Source of the DNA: Fidelibacterota bacterium
GTDB lineage: Bacteria > Fidelibacterota > UBA8477
Assembly: GCA_021734045.1 (NCBI GenBank)
Contig: JAIPJR010000076.1
Location: 1 to 11,683 of the forward strand
Direction of reading: 5' to 3'
DNA length: 11,683 nucleotides
Below are positions 1 through 7,033 of this stretch, one piece after another; the stretch's first letter is position 1; each line of letters opens with the position of its first letter. The position numbers and the translations under genes were made by a program. Under the pieces are notes generated by a model. That model saw only the letters and a list, made by a program, of their open reading frames with translations. It was not told the DNA's origin and ran no database searches.

Positions 1-608
1 CCTTTTTCGTGGGCATAATTGGTGAGTTTTTTCAAAAATCCCACCAGAGATGCTTCGCGAAACGCACGCACATCAAAATTCATCTTCATGGGCATGGGTT
101 CACCGGTGAGCTTTTCATATTTGGCTTGGCACGTGGGACAACGACAAACCCATTCGTCTTCCGAGAGCTGCTGTTTACGGTCCAACGATCCCAAAAAGAA
201 GTGGGGTTCGTCCCACATGGCCACATTTGCTTTGGCTTCGGCCGCCAGATCAATCCAGCGCTTTAATAGCGCGGTAAATTCCGGGTGATTGGGGCAAACG
301 GCCGGCACAAACCGACCCGTGTAGGTCATCTGAGCCGTGTCCGGATGATGTTGCAGGAGCCCCGAAAATGCCTCGCCACCGAAGACGCGACCGAATCCCC
401 ACGGATTCATGTACACCGTCATTTCCCGTTCACGCGCCAGTCCGGTCAATGCCACCATCGTCTCGGCGTAAAATGCCAGATCCGCTTCAGAAGTGGTGAA
501 CAGCACGGTATTGGCACCATCTGCTACCATTCTGTCCAGGTCACGCGCCACATGTTCAGGATTCCGTACACCGAAGTAGGACCAGCCCCGAATGGTTGAA
601 TTTTTCAT
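1..608 (-). CDS. TIM-barrel glycosidase-like protein, N-terminal part (cut by window edge)
   Basis: This is an open minus-strand frame running off the left edge: 202 codons are visible from ATG 608 and there is no stop. A GGAG motif 8 bases before the ATG supports the start. The pattern (GWSYFGVRNPEHV, then GANTVLF, then MTVYMNPWGFG, then NVAMWDEPHFF) reads like successive strands of a beta/alpha barrel, as in glycoside-hydrolase-like proteins. D133-E134 in WDEP sits where such barrels often place catalytic or binding acids. Residues 155-160 form CxCxxC, followed by KLTGEPMP, which could be a small metal or structural loop. There is no signal peptide, so a cytoplasmic location is likely. It follows the phosphofructokinase gene by 75 bases on the same strand and may be co-transcribed with it. 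The substrate is unknown and the family assignment is inference from motif style only. Confidence 0.75.
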   Translation of the reverse strand, partial: MKNSTIRGWSYFGVRNPEHVARDLDRMVADGANTVLFTTSEADLAFYAETMVALTGLAREREMTVYMNPWGFGRVFGGEAFSGLLQHHPDTAQMTYTGRFVPAVCPNHPEFTALLKRWIDLAAEAKANVAMWDEPHFFLGSLDRKQQLSEDEWVCRCPTCQAKYEKLTGEPMPMKMNFDVRAFREASLVGFLKKLTNYAHEK

Positions 609-683
609 ACAAAACACTCCGGGGACATTGGGCGGTAAATCGTGAGGTGTGAGACAGATTGTGTCAAAATGAGTCCCTGGCAA

Positions 684-1928
684 TCAGGATAGTTTTTTAG
701 GGATCAGGTTGCGTTGCAGCTGGGTGTAGATCGGCAAACCATTTTCAAAACGAGGAAACACTTCGCCGGTGATGAGCGGCTCACAATAGGTTCGGAATGC
801 GTCCGTAATATGAAAACCGTCTTCCCGGATGTATTCGGCAGGCAGGACTTTTTCCTGATTGGCGATATTCTGGATATCCGTATGTCCCACCGTCCATCGG
901 TAGGGCGAATCGGATTCCCGCACCAGGGCGACCATTTCACCATTCAGGCCCATTCCCGCCAGCCGCACGGCTTCCCGACCGACTGCTATGGCTTGCTCCA
1001 GATCCACTTTGGAAGCAATGTGGCGCCCGGAGCGCTGGAAATAATCCGGTAGGGCGTTGTGAACTTTCAGCTTAAGCTGCTCTTTTACCAGATCGGAAAT
1101 GAAACTACCCGCACCCCCCAATTGGGTATGGCCAAAGCTGTCTGATGTCCCGGAATCAGCGATGAATTTACCCTCAGCGTTTTTCGTTCCTTCCGAAACC
1201 ACGATGACACAATATCCCACTTTTGAAATGACCCGCTCCATCTGCGCCAGAAATTTTTCAGGCTGGAAGACAATTTCCGGCAGCAAAATAATATGCGGCC
1301 CGTCTTTTTCCGTAGAAGCCGCCAGTCCGGCGGAGGCCGCAATCCAACCCGCGTGACGCCCCATGGTTTCTGCTACAAAGACCTTGGTGGAGTCGCGGTG
1401 CATAGATGCCACATCGTAGGAGGCTTCCCGCACGCTCACGGCATTGTATTTGGCCACAGAACCAAATCCGGGGCAGTTGTCCGTCACCGGCAGGTCATTA
1501 TCCACCGTTTTCGGGACACCGATACAGGTGACATCATAACCCATCTCGTGGCTGAGCTGGGAAACTTTATAGGCCGTGTCCATTGAGTCATTGCCGCCAT
1601 TGTAGAAGAAATAACGGACATTATGCGCTTTGAAGACGGCAATAATGCGTTCAAAATCAGCGCGGTTTTTTTCCAGGGAGGGTAACTTCTTCCGGCAGGA
1701 TCCAAATGCACCAGCCGGTGTGAAGGGCAGATTCTCGATATCCGCCGAACTTTCCCGGCTGATATCAATCAGGTTTTCCTCCAGGACACCGTTAATGCCA
1801 AATAGTCCGCCATAGATATTATCGATAAAATCCGCTTCCTGTGCGGCTTTGATGACACCGTAGGCAGATCCGTTAATCACACTGGTGACACCGCCTGATT
1901 GGGCGTATACGGCATTAGCCTTTTGCAT
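684..1928 (-). CDS. pfp: Diphosphate-fructose-6-phosphate 1-phosphotransferase (PPi-dependent phosphofructokinase)
   Basis: This enzyme phosphorylates fructose-6-phosphate to fructose-1,6-bisphosphate with pyrophosphate as phosphoryl donor, a reversible cytoplasmic step of glycolysis and gluconeogenesis. The 414-residue protein has the PFK fold. It shows a phosphate loop with SGG at 11-13, GGNDS at 111-115, PKTVDND at 139-145 (D143 is the expected proton acceptor), MGRHAGW at 189-195 for fructose-6-phosphate, and E218 in LLPE. Two residues mark the PPi type: Asp114, where ATP enzymes have Gly, and Lys140 in PKT, where ATP enzymes have PGT. QRSGR at 298-302 is the usual C-terminal substrate segment. 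An AAGGA motif 6 bases before ATG 1928 supports the start. No allosteric domain is visible beyond the core. The family is sure; the donor rests on the two signature residues. Confidence 0.95.
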   Translation of the reverse strand: MQKANAVYAQSGGVTSVINGSAYGVIKAAQEADFIDNIYGGLFGINGVLEENLIDISRESSADIENLPFTPAGAFGSCRKKLPSLEKNRADFERIIAVFKAHNVRYFFYNGGNDSMDTAYKVSQLSHEMGYDVTCIGVPKTVDNDLPVTDNCPGFGSVAKYNAVSVREASYDVASMHRDSTKVFVAETMGRHAGWIAASAGLAASTEKDGPHIILLPEIVFQPEKFLAQMERVISKVGYCVIVVSEGTKNAEGKFIADSGTSDSFGHTQLGGAGSFISDLVKEQLKLKVHNALPDYFQRSGRHIASKVDLEQAIAVGREAVRLAGMGLNGEMVALVRESDSPYRWTVGHTDIQNIANQEKVLPAEYIREDGFHITDAFRTYCEPLITGEVFPRFENGLPIYTQLQRNLIPKKLS

Positions 1929-1997
1929 AGGAAATCCTTTTGCTGTAAATGGTGATAATGGTGGTTTCCGGGAGTGGTTGGGGTTTGGTAAAACCTG

Positions 1998-2006
1998 ATC
2001 TTAGCA
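1998..2006 (-). promoter_or_regulatory. Candidate extended -10 promoter element for pfp
   Basis: Read on the minus strand, this is TGCTAAGAT, an extended -10 form (TGn followed by a 4/6 match to TATAAT). It would start transcription about 60 bases before the pfp ATG. No convincing -35 box lies 16-18 bases upstream. This is weak, and the sigma consensus of this organism is unknown. Confidence 0.25.
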
Positions 2007-2034
2007 TAAGCGGGCGTAATTTATCGCGGCGCGC

Positions 2035-2300
2035 TCACTCTGCAAGCAGCAAACTGCGGGGAAAGAAAGCGTAGGAGAATGGCGTTAGAGAAAAAACAAG
2101 GTCCTCGCGCACGAGTCGCTCGCTGTCTTGCTGAGCTTTGTCGAAGCACAGCGAGGGGGGTGCAGAATTAATTTCAATTACGATTAAAATGAAAGAGGCG
2201 TTAACCCGGATTGAAAGCAACCACAAGGTGTGCTGCTCGCCCTTTGATCCGACTTCGCTCCGCTTCGTCGTGGCAGTCAAGCTCAGGGAGATGAGCAGAA
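2035..2300. repeat. Probable decayed dispersed repeat in the pfp-thyX gap
   Basis: The gap 1929-2323 has no credible gene. Its right two thirds carry repeat-like sequence. CTCGCTGT (2119-2126) and ACAGCGAG (2148-2155) form a perfect 8-base inverted repeat around a CTGAGCTTTGTCGAAG core. CTGCTC (2233-2238) pairs with GAGCAG (2293-2298), flanking CGAC/GTCG (2250-2253, 2267-2270) and a second GCTCAGGG segment. Cores of the type CTGAGC-TTGTCGAAG recur as intergenic repeats in many bacterial genomes. The match and the family are from memory. A frame through 2280-2035 starts with TTG and lacks a ribosome site, so I do not call it a gene. The repeat's hairpins could also stop transcription after thyX. 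Confidence 0.4.
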
Positions 2301-2323
2301 TCTAACAAAGAAAGTGGGGCAAT

Positions 2324-3031
2324 CTACCACCCGCGATGTTCACGAATAGCTTTGATCGATACCGGTGCTGCTGTTTCGGCCAGATCCAGCAGCGCTTTTG
2401 CATACTGTTGAATTTCCCACTGGGCACCGGGATGAATACGGAGCTCGATGAAGTGCAGCAGGTTATGGAGATTCACGGTGGCGTACATCTCGGTGTAGAG
2501 GTTTTGCGGAAGGACCATGCGGGCCTGCTCCCGGGCCACGCCCATTTCCAACAGGCGATTGTAGAAGGCAACCGCGCTGACCGTGTGTTCCTGCACGGCG
2601 TCTTCAATCGTGGGTCCCGCTGAACCGGTCTGGAAGGTCAATAATTCGTCCGTACTGGCCTGGCGGTTAGATTCAGCTTGTTGACGGTAAGCTGTTGGGA
2701 TGTAAAAATCAAGTCCCACGCTGGTGTAGCGGCGGGAAATTTCATTGTAAGACCAGGTGCGGTGCCGGTGCCACTGACGGGTGACAAACAAGGGACATTT
2801 TACATGAAAGGTGAAACTGACATGCTCGAACGGTGATGTGTGCCGGTGTTTGACCAGATAATCAATGAGTACACGATCTTTCTCATCCAGCGTCTCTTTA
2901 CGTTTTCCAAAGGAGACCCGCGCACCGTTCACCACATCCACATCGCTGCCCATGGCGTTGATGAGACGAACAAAACTCTTACCATCTCCCAGAACATCAA
3001 TGGCATCTGAAACCGCCTGCTTATTCACCAT
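2324..3031 (-). CDS. thyX: FAD-dependent thymidylate synthase ThyX
   Basis: ThyX makes dTMP from dUMP using methylenetetrahydrofolate, FAD and NADPH. Numbered from ATG 3031 (235 residues), the ThyX signature RHRxxSxNExSxRY is complete at 89-102. The C-terminal part reads ARMVLPQNLYTEMY and then LRIHPGAQWEIQQYA, with R198 at the place of the family's dUMP-contacting arginine. The protein ends in REHRGW, as is common in the family. The length is typical of a stand-alone ThyX. An alternative ATG lies at 3043, but it has no ribosome site, while ATG 3031 has GGAAG 5 bases upstream, so I prefer 3031. The start lies inside the end of the cysQ-like gene, an 11-base overlap that implies translational coupling in one operon. 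Homotetramer formation is known for the family and is not visible here. Confidence 0.96.
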   Translation of the reverse strand: MVNKQAVSDAIDVLGDGKSFVRLINAMGSDVDVVNGARVSFGKRKETLDEKDRVLIDYLVKHRHTSPFEHVSFTFHVKCPLFVTRQWHRHRTWSYNEISRRYTSVGLDFYIPTAYRQQAESNRQASTDELLTFQTGSAGPTIEDAVQEHTVSAVAFYNRLLEMGVAREQARMVLPQNLYTEMYATVNLHNLLHFIELRIHPGAQWEIQQYAKALLDLAETAAPVSIKAIREHRGW

Positions 3032-3824
3032 TATCGCTTCCATTCGAATGATTTTTATATGCTTCTAAAAATTTCTCGACCAAAACCGGATTGCCACCCA
3101 CCAAACCCGGTTTTGAAATGGTGGTGGGTTTGTTGTATTGCACTGTCGTTCCATCCAATACCTTGAGAATGCCGCCATTGGCTTTGAGAATGGCGTGTCC
3201 GGCGCAGATGTCCCATTCATTTTTGGGACGCAGGGTCACGAAAAAATCCTCCCGGCCCGTTCCCACCAAGGCCAGCTTGTACGCCACACTGCCGATGGGA
3301 ACCAGCTTCCGGAATGTGCTCTGCCACGGTTCCCATAAGCCCCGACGGGTTTCTGAACGGGAATTCACACACCCCACGTCGGTAAGTTCCTTCGCCTGAC
3401 ACAGGTGTGTTTCCTCGTCATTCAGAAGGGCCTGTCCGGTGTGATTGGTGTAGATTAGTTCCTTCCGGACAGGGTTATAAATGACACCTAAAACCGGCTC
3501 ACCATTTTTTACCAAACCAACCGAGACCACAAAATGGGAAACGCCTTCGATGAATTCCTTCGTGCCATCCAACGGGTCCACAATCCAAACATATTCTTTC
3601 TCCAGCCGGTCCGGCGAATCCACCGTCTCTTCAGATAACCAACCGAAATCGGGTGTCTCTTTCAGAATAAATTCTTTCAGAAAATCATCCGCCGCATGAT
3701 CAGCGGTGGTAACGGGATTGTGGTAGCTTTTGTCCCGGATTTCGTACTCGTCTTTGTAATATTCAAGTAAAATGGACCCCGCCCGGGTAGCAGCAGTTTG
3801 GGCGATTTGTACGAGTTCCTTCAT
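3021..3824 (-). CDS. cysQ: CysQ-like 3'(2'),5'-bisphosphate nucleotidase (inositol monophosphatase family)
   Basis: This is a Mg2+-dependent, lithium-sensitive-type phosphatase of the IMPase superfamily. The probable reaction is hydrolysis of 3'-phosphoadenosine 5'-phosphate, a by-product of sulfate and carrier-protein metabolism, to AMP. Numbered from ATG 3824 (267 residues), the metal site is complete: VTTAD at 38-42, SEE at 65-67, DPLDGTKEF at 83-91 and WDICAGH at 204-210. The KEF extension of the DPLDGT motif is characteristic of CysQ rather than of inositol monophosphatase. An in-frame ATG at 3920 would add 32 residues (rich in Ser, Gly and Pro) before the family's usual helical start, so I chose 3824, although no clear ribosome site precedes either. 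The 3' end overlaps thyX. Inositol phosphate or fructose bisphosphate substrates remain possible. Confidence 0.9.
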   Translation of the reverse strand: MKELVQIAQTAATRAGSILLEYYKDEYEIRDKSYHNPVTTADHAADDFLKEFILKETPDFGWLSEETVDSPDRLEKEYVWIVDPLDGTKEFIEGVSHFVVSVGLVKNGEPVLGVIYNPVRKELIYTNHTGQALLNDEETHLCQAKELTDVGCVNSRSETRRGLWEPWQSTFRKLVPIGSVAYKLALVGTGREDFFVTLRPKNEWDICAGHAILKANGGILKVLDGTTVQYNKPTTISKPGLVGGNPVLVEKFLEAYKNHSNGSDNGE

Positions 3825-4014
3825 GGCAGCAAGAATAACACCCTGACCCCATTCCACAAAGCCAGAATATGGTGAACCGGAGGTGCTCAGCGGTTCTGAG
3901 CTCACGTTTCTGCCAGACATGGTGAATGGTGCAGCATTTCACCTTGCTGCTCTGCGTAATTATGGATATACTCAGATTGTAACGATTCTTAAAACAATTT
4001 GAAGCCAGCATCTG

Positions 4015-4635
4015 ATGACTTTCAGCGAAAAACTACAGCTTGTGAAACAATTGTATCAATCATTCCAGAAAACCGTCTGGGGCCAACTGGTAAACTATCC
4101 TCAGCCAGATTTGTACTATCACTTGCTATTGAGTGCTATTTCGCCCATGGAAGAAGATATGCTGCGTCACCAGCTCACCCACACCAGCCATCAGCGAGAT
4201 TTGCGGCGTCTGACAGATTATGCCCGGGAAATCCTGCTGAACTGGCTCATGGAAGATTTGATTATTGAGCAGGTGTTATTTCAATATTTTCGGAGGATTA
4301 AACGCATTGGCAGCGATAGAAACCGGGAATTTTTAACCGGCCCAAAAGTCGCGGCGGACCCGGATATTCTGGCTGATGGCAGGCGGTATGATATGAAATT
4401 CGACTGGACCGGCTATTGGACAGCGAAAGGTGTGGTGGATTTGCGGGACGGCGAATATCCGCTTCTGATTCGTCAGGAGGCCGGTTTGATATTGATAACA
4501 CCAGCGGCGCGTAAACTGGCTATTCTATATAATTTGGAAGATTTAAAAGTGACACGTGGCCGCCGACACCATAAGTGGAATAAACCCTATTACGCGTTAA
4601 AAATTCCCCGAAAAATGTCTTGGCTGGCGTGGTGA
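4015..4635 (+). CDS. Uncharacterised protein with possible PD-(D/E)XK nuclease core
   Basis: I do not recognise this 206-residue protein as a named family. Residues 1-100 look all-helical (long amphipathic stretches around 1-20, 60-75 and 76-97). Residues 105-175 look alpha/beta. There P116-D117, eight residues, then D126-M127-K128 reproduces the PD-(D/E)XK order. E105 lies just upstream, where such folds often carry a helix acid, and strand-like segments follow (GVVDLRD, GLILITP, LAILYNL). The tail is basic and aromatic (RGRRHHKWNKPYY, ending WLAW). No signal peptide or membrane segment is visible. It is transcribed alone, divergent from the cysQ-thyX pair and converging on plsC with a 21-base gap. 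The nuclease idea is inference from one motif. The gene call rests on an intact long frame and compact spacing with neighbours; the ribosome site is poor. Confidence 0.8.
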   Translation: MTFSEKLQLVKQLYQSFQKTVWGQLVNYPQPDLYYHLLLSAISPMEEDMLRHQLTHTSHQRDLRRLTDYAREILLNWLMEDLIIEQVLFQYFRRIKRIGSDRNREFLTGPKVAADPDILADGRRYDMKFDWTGYWTAKGVVDLRDGEYPLLIRQEAGLILITPAARKLAILYNLEDLKVTRGRRHHKWNKPYYALKIPRKMSWLAW

Positions 4636-4656
4636 GATTTTCTGTAGGTTCGGGCA

Positions 4657-5502
4657 TTATTTCTTTTTGAATGGGTAGTGATAGAGTGCTGCCACCTGAT
4701 CTCGGAATTGGGCGGCAATTTTTTGCCGATTTTCAATGGTATCCGGATTTAAGTCAATAGATGTGGGATTTCCCACGCGAATGGTAACACCTATACTGGG
4801 CAGTCGCAGCAGGGTGAGGAAGTGCGCCAGGAAGGGATCATCTTTATACCACATTACCAGGTCGCGGGCTATCTCATCAGTGGGAATACCGCCTATGTGC
4901 GTGTAGGTAATGCCCACCGGCAGGACTGGCACGCCTGCTGTTGCAGCAGCGGCAAAGAGGGCGGACCGAAAGCGCAGCAAATCCTCCCCGCCGGTAGTGG
5001 TGCCTTCCGGGTAGAAAATGATGTTGGTGCCAAATCCCAGTACGGTTCGCATGACCTGTATATATTTCCCTGATTTTCCTCCCGTGTCACGATCCACGAA
5101 AATCGTTCCTGCAAAATAGCCTGCCCAACCAATAAGCGGCCATTGCTTTACATCCTGCTTAGCCACAAAAAGTACCGGAATTTGACTGGCCACGACGGGG
5201 ATGTCCAGATAACTGGTGTGGTTACCAATAACGACGAAGGACTTCCCCCGGGGAATATTATCCCCATTCTCAACTTTGATTTTCGCGTTCAAAGCGGTCA
5301 TGAGAACCCGTGTCCCCAGAAAGACCCAGTAGGACATGAACCTTAGATAGAATTTAACGGAAAAGAGTCGCACCATCAAAAGAACCATCGCACCCAGCAG
5401 AAAGTAAACCAGTGAGAAAATGAATAGTGCTATCCGTCCGGCCAGGACCCAGTTGTTCACCGGGCGAATGCGCTTATCAGGCCATAAGTTGGGTCTCGGC
5501 AT
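4657..5502 (-). CDS. plsC: 1-acyl-sn-glycerol-3-phosphate acyltransferase
   Basis: This enzyme transfers an acyl chain to lysophosphatidic acid to give phosphatidic acid, the precursor of membrane phospholipids, at the inner face of the cytoplasmic membrane. The 281-residue protein has a hydrophobic N-terminal anchor at about 19-46 and a second hydrophobic stretch at about 55-70. The acyltransferase motifs follow in order: NHTSYLD with H95 and D100 (HX4D catalytic pair), FVDRD at 135-139, YPEGTTT at 164-170 (substrate-phosphate binding) and VPVLPVGI at 191-198. The length fits the family. No ribosome site precedes ATG 5502, so a weakly initiated or differently placed start is possible, but the frame has no good alternative upstream. 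Other acyl-acceptor specificities within the family (for example lyso-ornithine lipid) cannot be excluded. Confidence 0.93.
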   Translation of the reverse strand: MPRPNLWPDKRIRPVNNWVLAGRIALFIFSLVYFLLGAMVLLMVRLFSVKFYLRFMSYWVFLGTRVLMTALNAKIKVENGDNIPRGKSFVVIGNHTSYLDIPVVASQIPVLFVAKQDVKQWPLIGWAGYFAGTIFVDRDTGGKSGKYIQVMRTVLGFGTNIIFYPEGTTTGGEDLLRFRSALFAAAATAGVPVLPVGITYTHIGGIPTDEIARDLVMWYKDDPFLAHFLTLLRLPSIGVTIRVGNPTSIDLNPDTIENRQKIAAQFRDQVAALYHYPFKKK

Positions 5503-5518
5503 AATGACGGGGAAATTA

Positions 5519-5584
5519 AGCGCCGGGTGTTATGAACCAATTGAATTCTCCCCCAAATCTGGTTCTGTTCCGATTGCCGGCGCT
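5519..5584. repeat. Nested inverted repeats in the plsC / GH1-like divergent gap
   Basis: AGCGCCGG (5519-5526) is perfectly inverted as CCGGCGCT (5577-5584). Inside it GAACCA (5534-5539) is inverted as TGGTTC (5560-5565). The pairs are concentric and lie in the only space available for the two divergent promoters. They could be operator half-sites or a folded leader. No terminator-like T tract follows. Confidence 0.35.
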
Positions 5585-5622
5585 GAAATTCTGATTGTTC
5601 CATATCCATTTTGTCGATTCAG

Positions 5623-7002
5623 ATGTATATTCACAATACCATGCTCCTTTACCTGATTATTCTGCTGCTGATCACCGTCCTGCTCTATGTGGTGGCGCGC
5701 CACATCAGTTCACGGGAAACTCACTGGGATTGGGGACGGATTAATCTTGAGAATCTGGCCTTCCCGCACGATTTCGAGTGGGGCGTAACCAGCTGCATTT
5801 TTCCTGATGAACCGGATCACCCGACCAATTTATCGACTTGGCAGGAATCGCTGCGGGGTGAGGAAAAGGACCATCACCAGAGCGGTGTGATGAGTTGGCA
5901 ACATCAGTCTGAACTGGTGGCAGGATTACAACGGTTACAGGTGAACACTTACCGATTTGGCCTGGCGTGGTCCGACATTCAACCCAAACCGAATGAATTC
6001 GATAAAGCCGTGCTGCAGCGCTACAGGAATTTTTGCGAAATGCTGCGTAGCGCCGGAATCCAACCAGTGGTTACCCTGCATCACTTAGCCGCTCCACTAT
6101 GGTTTGAAGCGCTGGGAGGCTTTGAGCGCAGGGAGAACATCCCGGTTTTTGTGGAATTTGCTGAACGGGTATTTGAAAAACTCAGCCCCTTTGTTTCTCG
6201 CTGGATTACATTCCATGAACCGGAAGTGACTGCATTGCAGGGTTGGTATTGGGGGAATTTCCCACCCGGGAAAAAAGATTTACGCCTCGCCACCCGAGTC
6301 TTGGCCAATCTGCTGGATGCTCACACTGCAGTCTGGCATCGGCTGAAAACTGCCGCTCACAAAGTCCCTGATTTGCAGATCGGGCTCACCAAGCAGATGA
6401 ATGCATTCGATCCGGCCCGGCGTTGGCATCCGCTGGATTGGATATTCACCGATACCCTGAATAAACTCTACCGGGACGAGGTGCTCCATTATCTTACCGA
6501 GGGTGTTTTTGATTTCCAAATTTACGGATTTTTTCGCACCCAGCGGGTCAATCCGAAAGCTAAGGGCGCTTTTGATTTTCTGGGGTTGGATTATTTCACC
6601 CACGAGCATGTACGCACTGTATTGGTTTGGCGGCGTCCCTTCCGACTTCGTCCACCGCAACTGGAGCCGGTGGATGATGTGAATGCTGCCATCTATCCTG
6701 AAGGTTTGTACATGGCGATTCAGCGGCTATCCCACCTGAAAAAGCCTCTTTACATCACTGCCAATGGAATTGCTGATCGGGAAGATGAGCAGCGGAGCCA
6801 ATTTATCCGGCGCCATATATACACTGTCCGCCGGGCATTGGCGGAAAATTACCCGGTGAAGGGGTATTCGTATTACAGCCTGGTGGATTCCCACACCTGC
6901 CGGGTGGGCGAACCGGCAGCGTATGGACTTTTTAAGGCTGAGGAAAATAAATTAATCGCCCGCGCTTCCGCCCAGACCTACACATCCATCATTGAATTGT
7001 AA
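5623..7002 (+). CDS. Membrane-anchored glycoside hydrolase family 1 homologue lacking the catalytic nucleophile
   Basis: Numbered from ATG 5623 (459 residues), residues 7-25 form one hydrophobic membrane segment, and the rest is a full-length GH1-type barrel. Recognisable parts are FEWGVTSC (51-58), TYRFGLAWSDIQP (109-121), TLHHLAAPLW (151-160), WITFHEP (194-200), FLGLDYF (319-325) and YITANG (377-382). The acid/base glutamate is kept (E199). The nucleophile of the usual ITENG motif is Ala380, codon GCC. Other usual active-site residues also differ: His198 for the Asn of TxNEP, Asp323 for the Asn of GLNY, and Thr425-Cys426 for the Glu-Trp of the WSLxDNxEW sugar-binding loop. The frame is intact and ordinary in composition, so this is not a decayed gene. 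A role in binding sugar, or a changed reaction, is inference. TTG 5611 and ATG 5641 are alternative starts; none has a clear ribosome site. Its 3' end converges on otsAB. Confidence 0.9.
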   Translation: MYIHNTMLLYLIILLLITVLLYVVARHISSRETHWDWGRINLENLAFPHDFEWGVTSCIFPDEPDHPTNLSTWQESLRGEEKDHHQSGVMSWQHQSELVAGLQRLQVNTYRFGLAWSDIQPKPNEFDKAVLQRYRNFCEMLRSAGIQPVVTLHHLAAPLWFEALGGFERRENIPVFVEFAERVFEKLSPFVSRWITFHEPEVTALQGWYWGNFPPGKKDLRLATRVLANLLDAHTAVWHRLKTAAHKVPDLQIGLTKQMNAFDPARRWHPLDWIFTDTLNKLYRDEVLHYLTEGVFDFQIYGFFRTQRVNPKAKGAFDFLGLDYFTHEHVRTVLVWRRPFRLRPPQLEPVDDVNAAIYPEGLYMAIQRLSHLKKPLYITANGIADREDEQRSQFIRRHIYTVRRALAENYPVKGYSYYSLVDSHTCRVGEPAAYGLFKAEENKLIARASAQTYTSIIEL

Positions 7003-7033
7003 TTCGATACTTTGTTATAGCGTCTTTTCCGAA

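Noticed and set aside
2035-2280. 81-codon minus-strand frame between pfp and thyX
   Set aside because: It starts with TTG, has no ribosome site, and runs through repeat-like sequence with inverted pairs; its composition is unlike the neighbouring genes.
3825-3920. 32-codon extension of the cysQ-like gene from an ATG
   Set aside because: The extra residues precede the family's normal first helix and look low in complexity. The choice is not certain because neither ATG has a good ribosome site.
3908-3943. 11-codon minus-strand frame starting at an ATG preceded by AAGG, ahead of the cysQ-like gene
   Set aside because: It could be a leader peptide, but it shows no run of regulatory codons and no attenuator hairpin.
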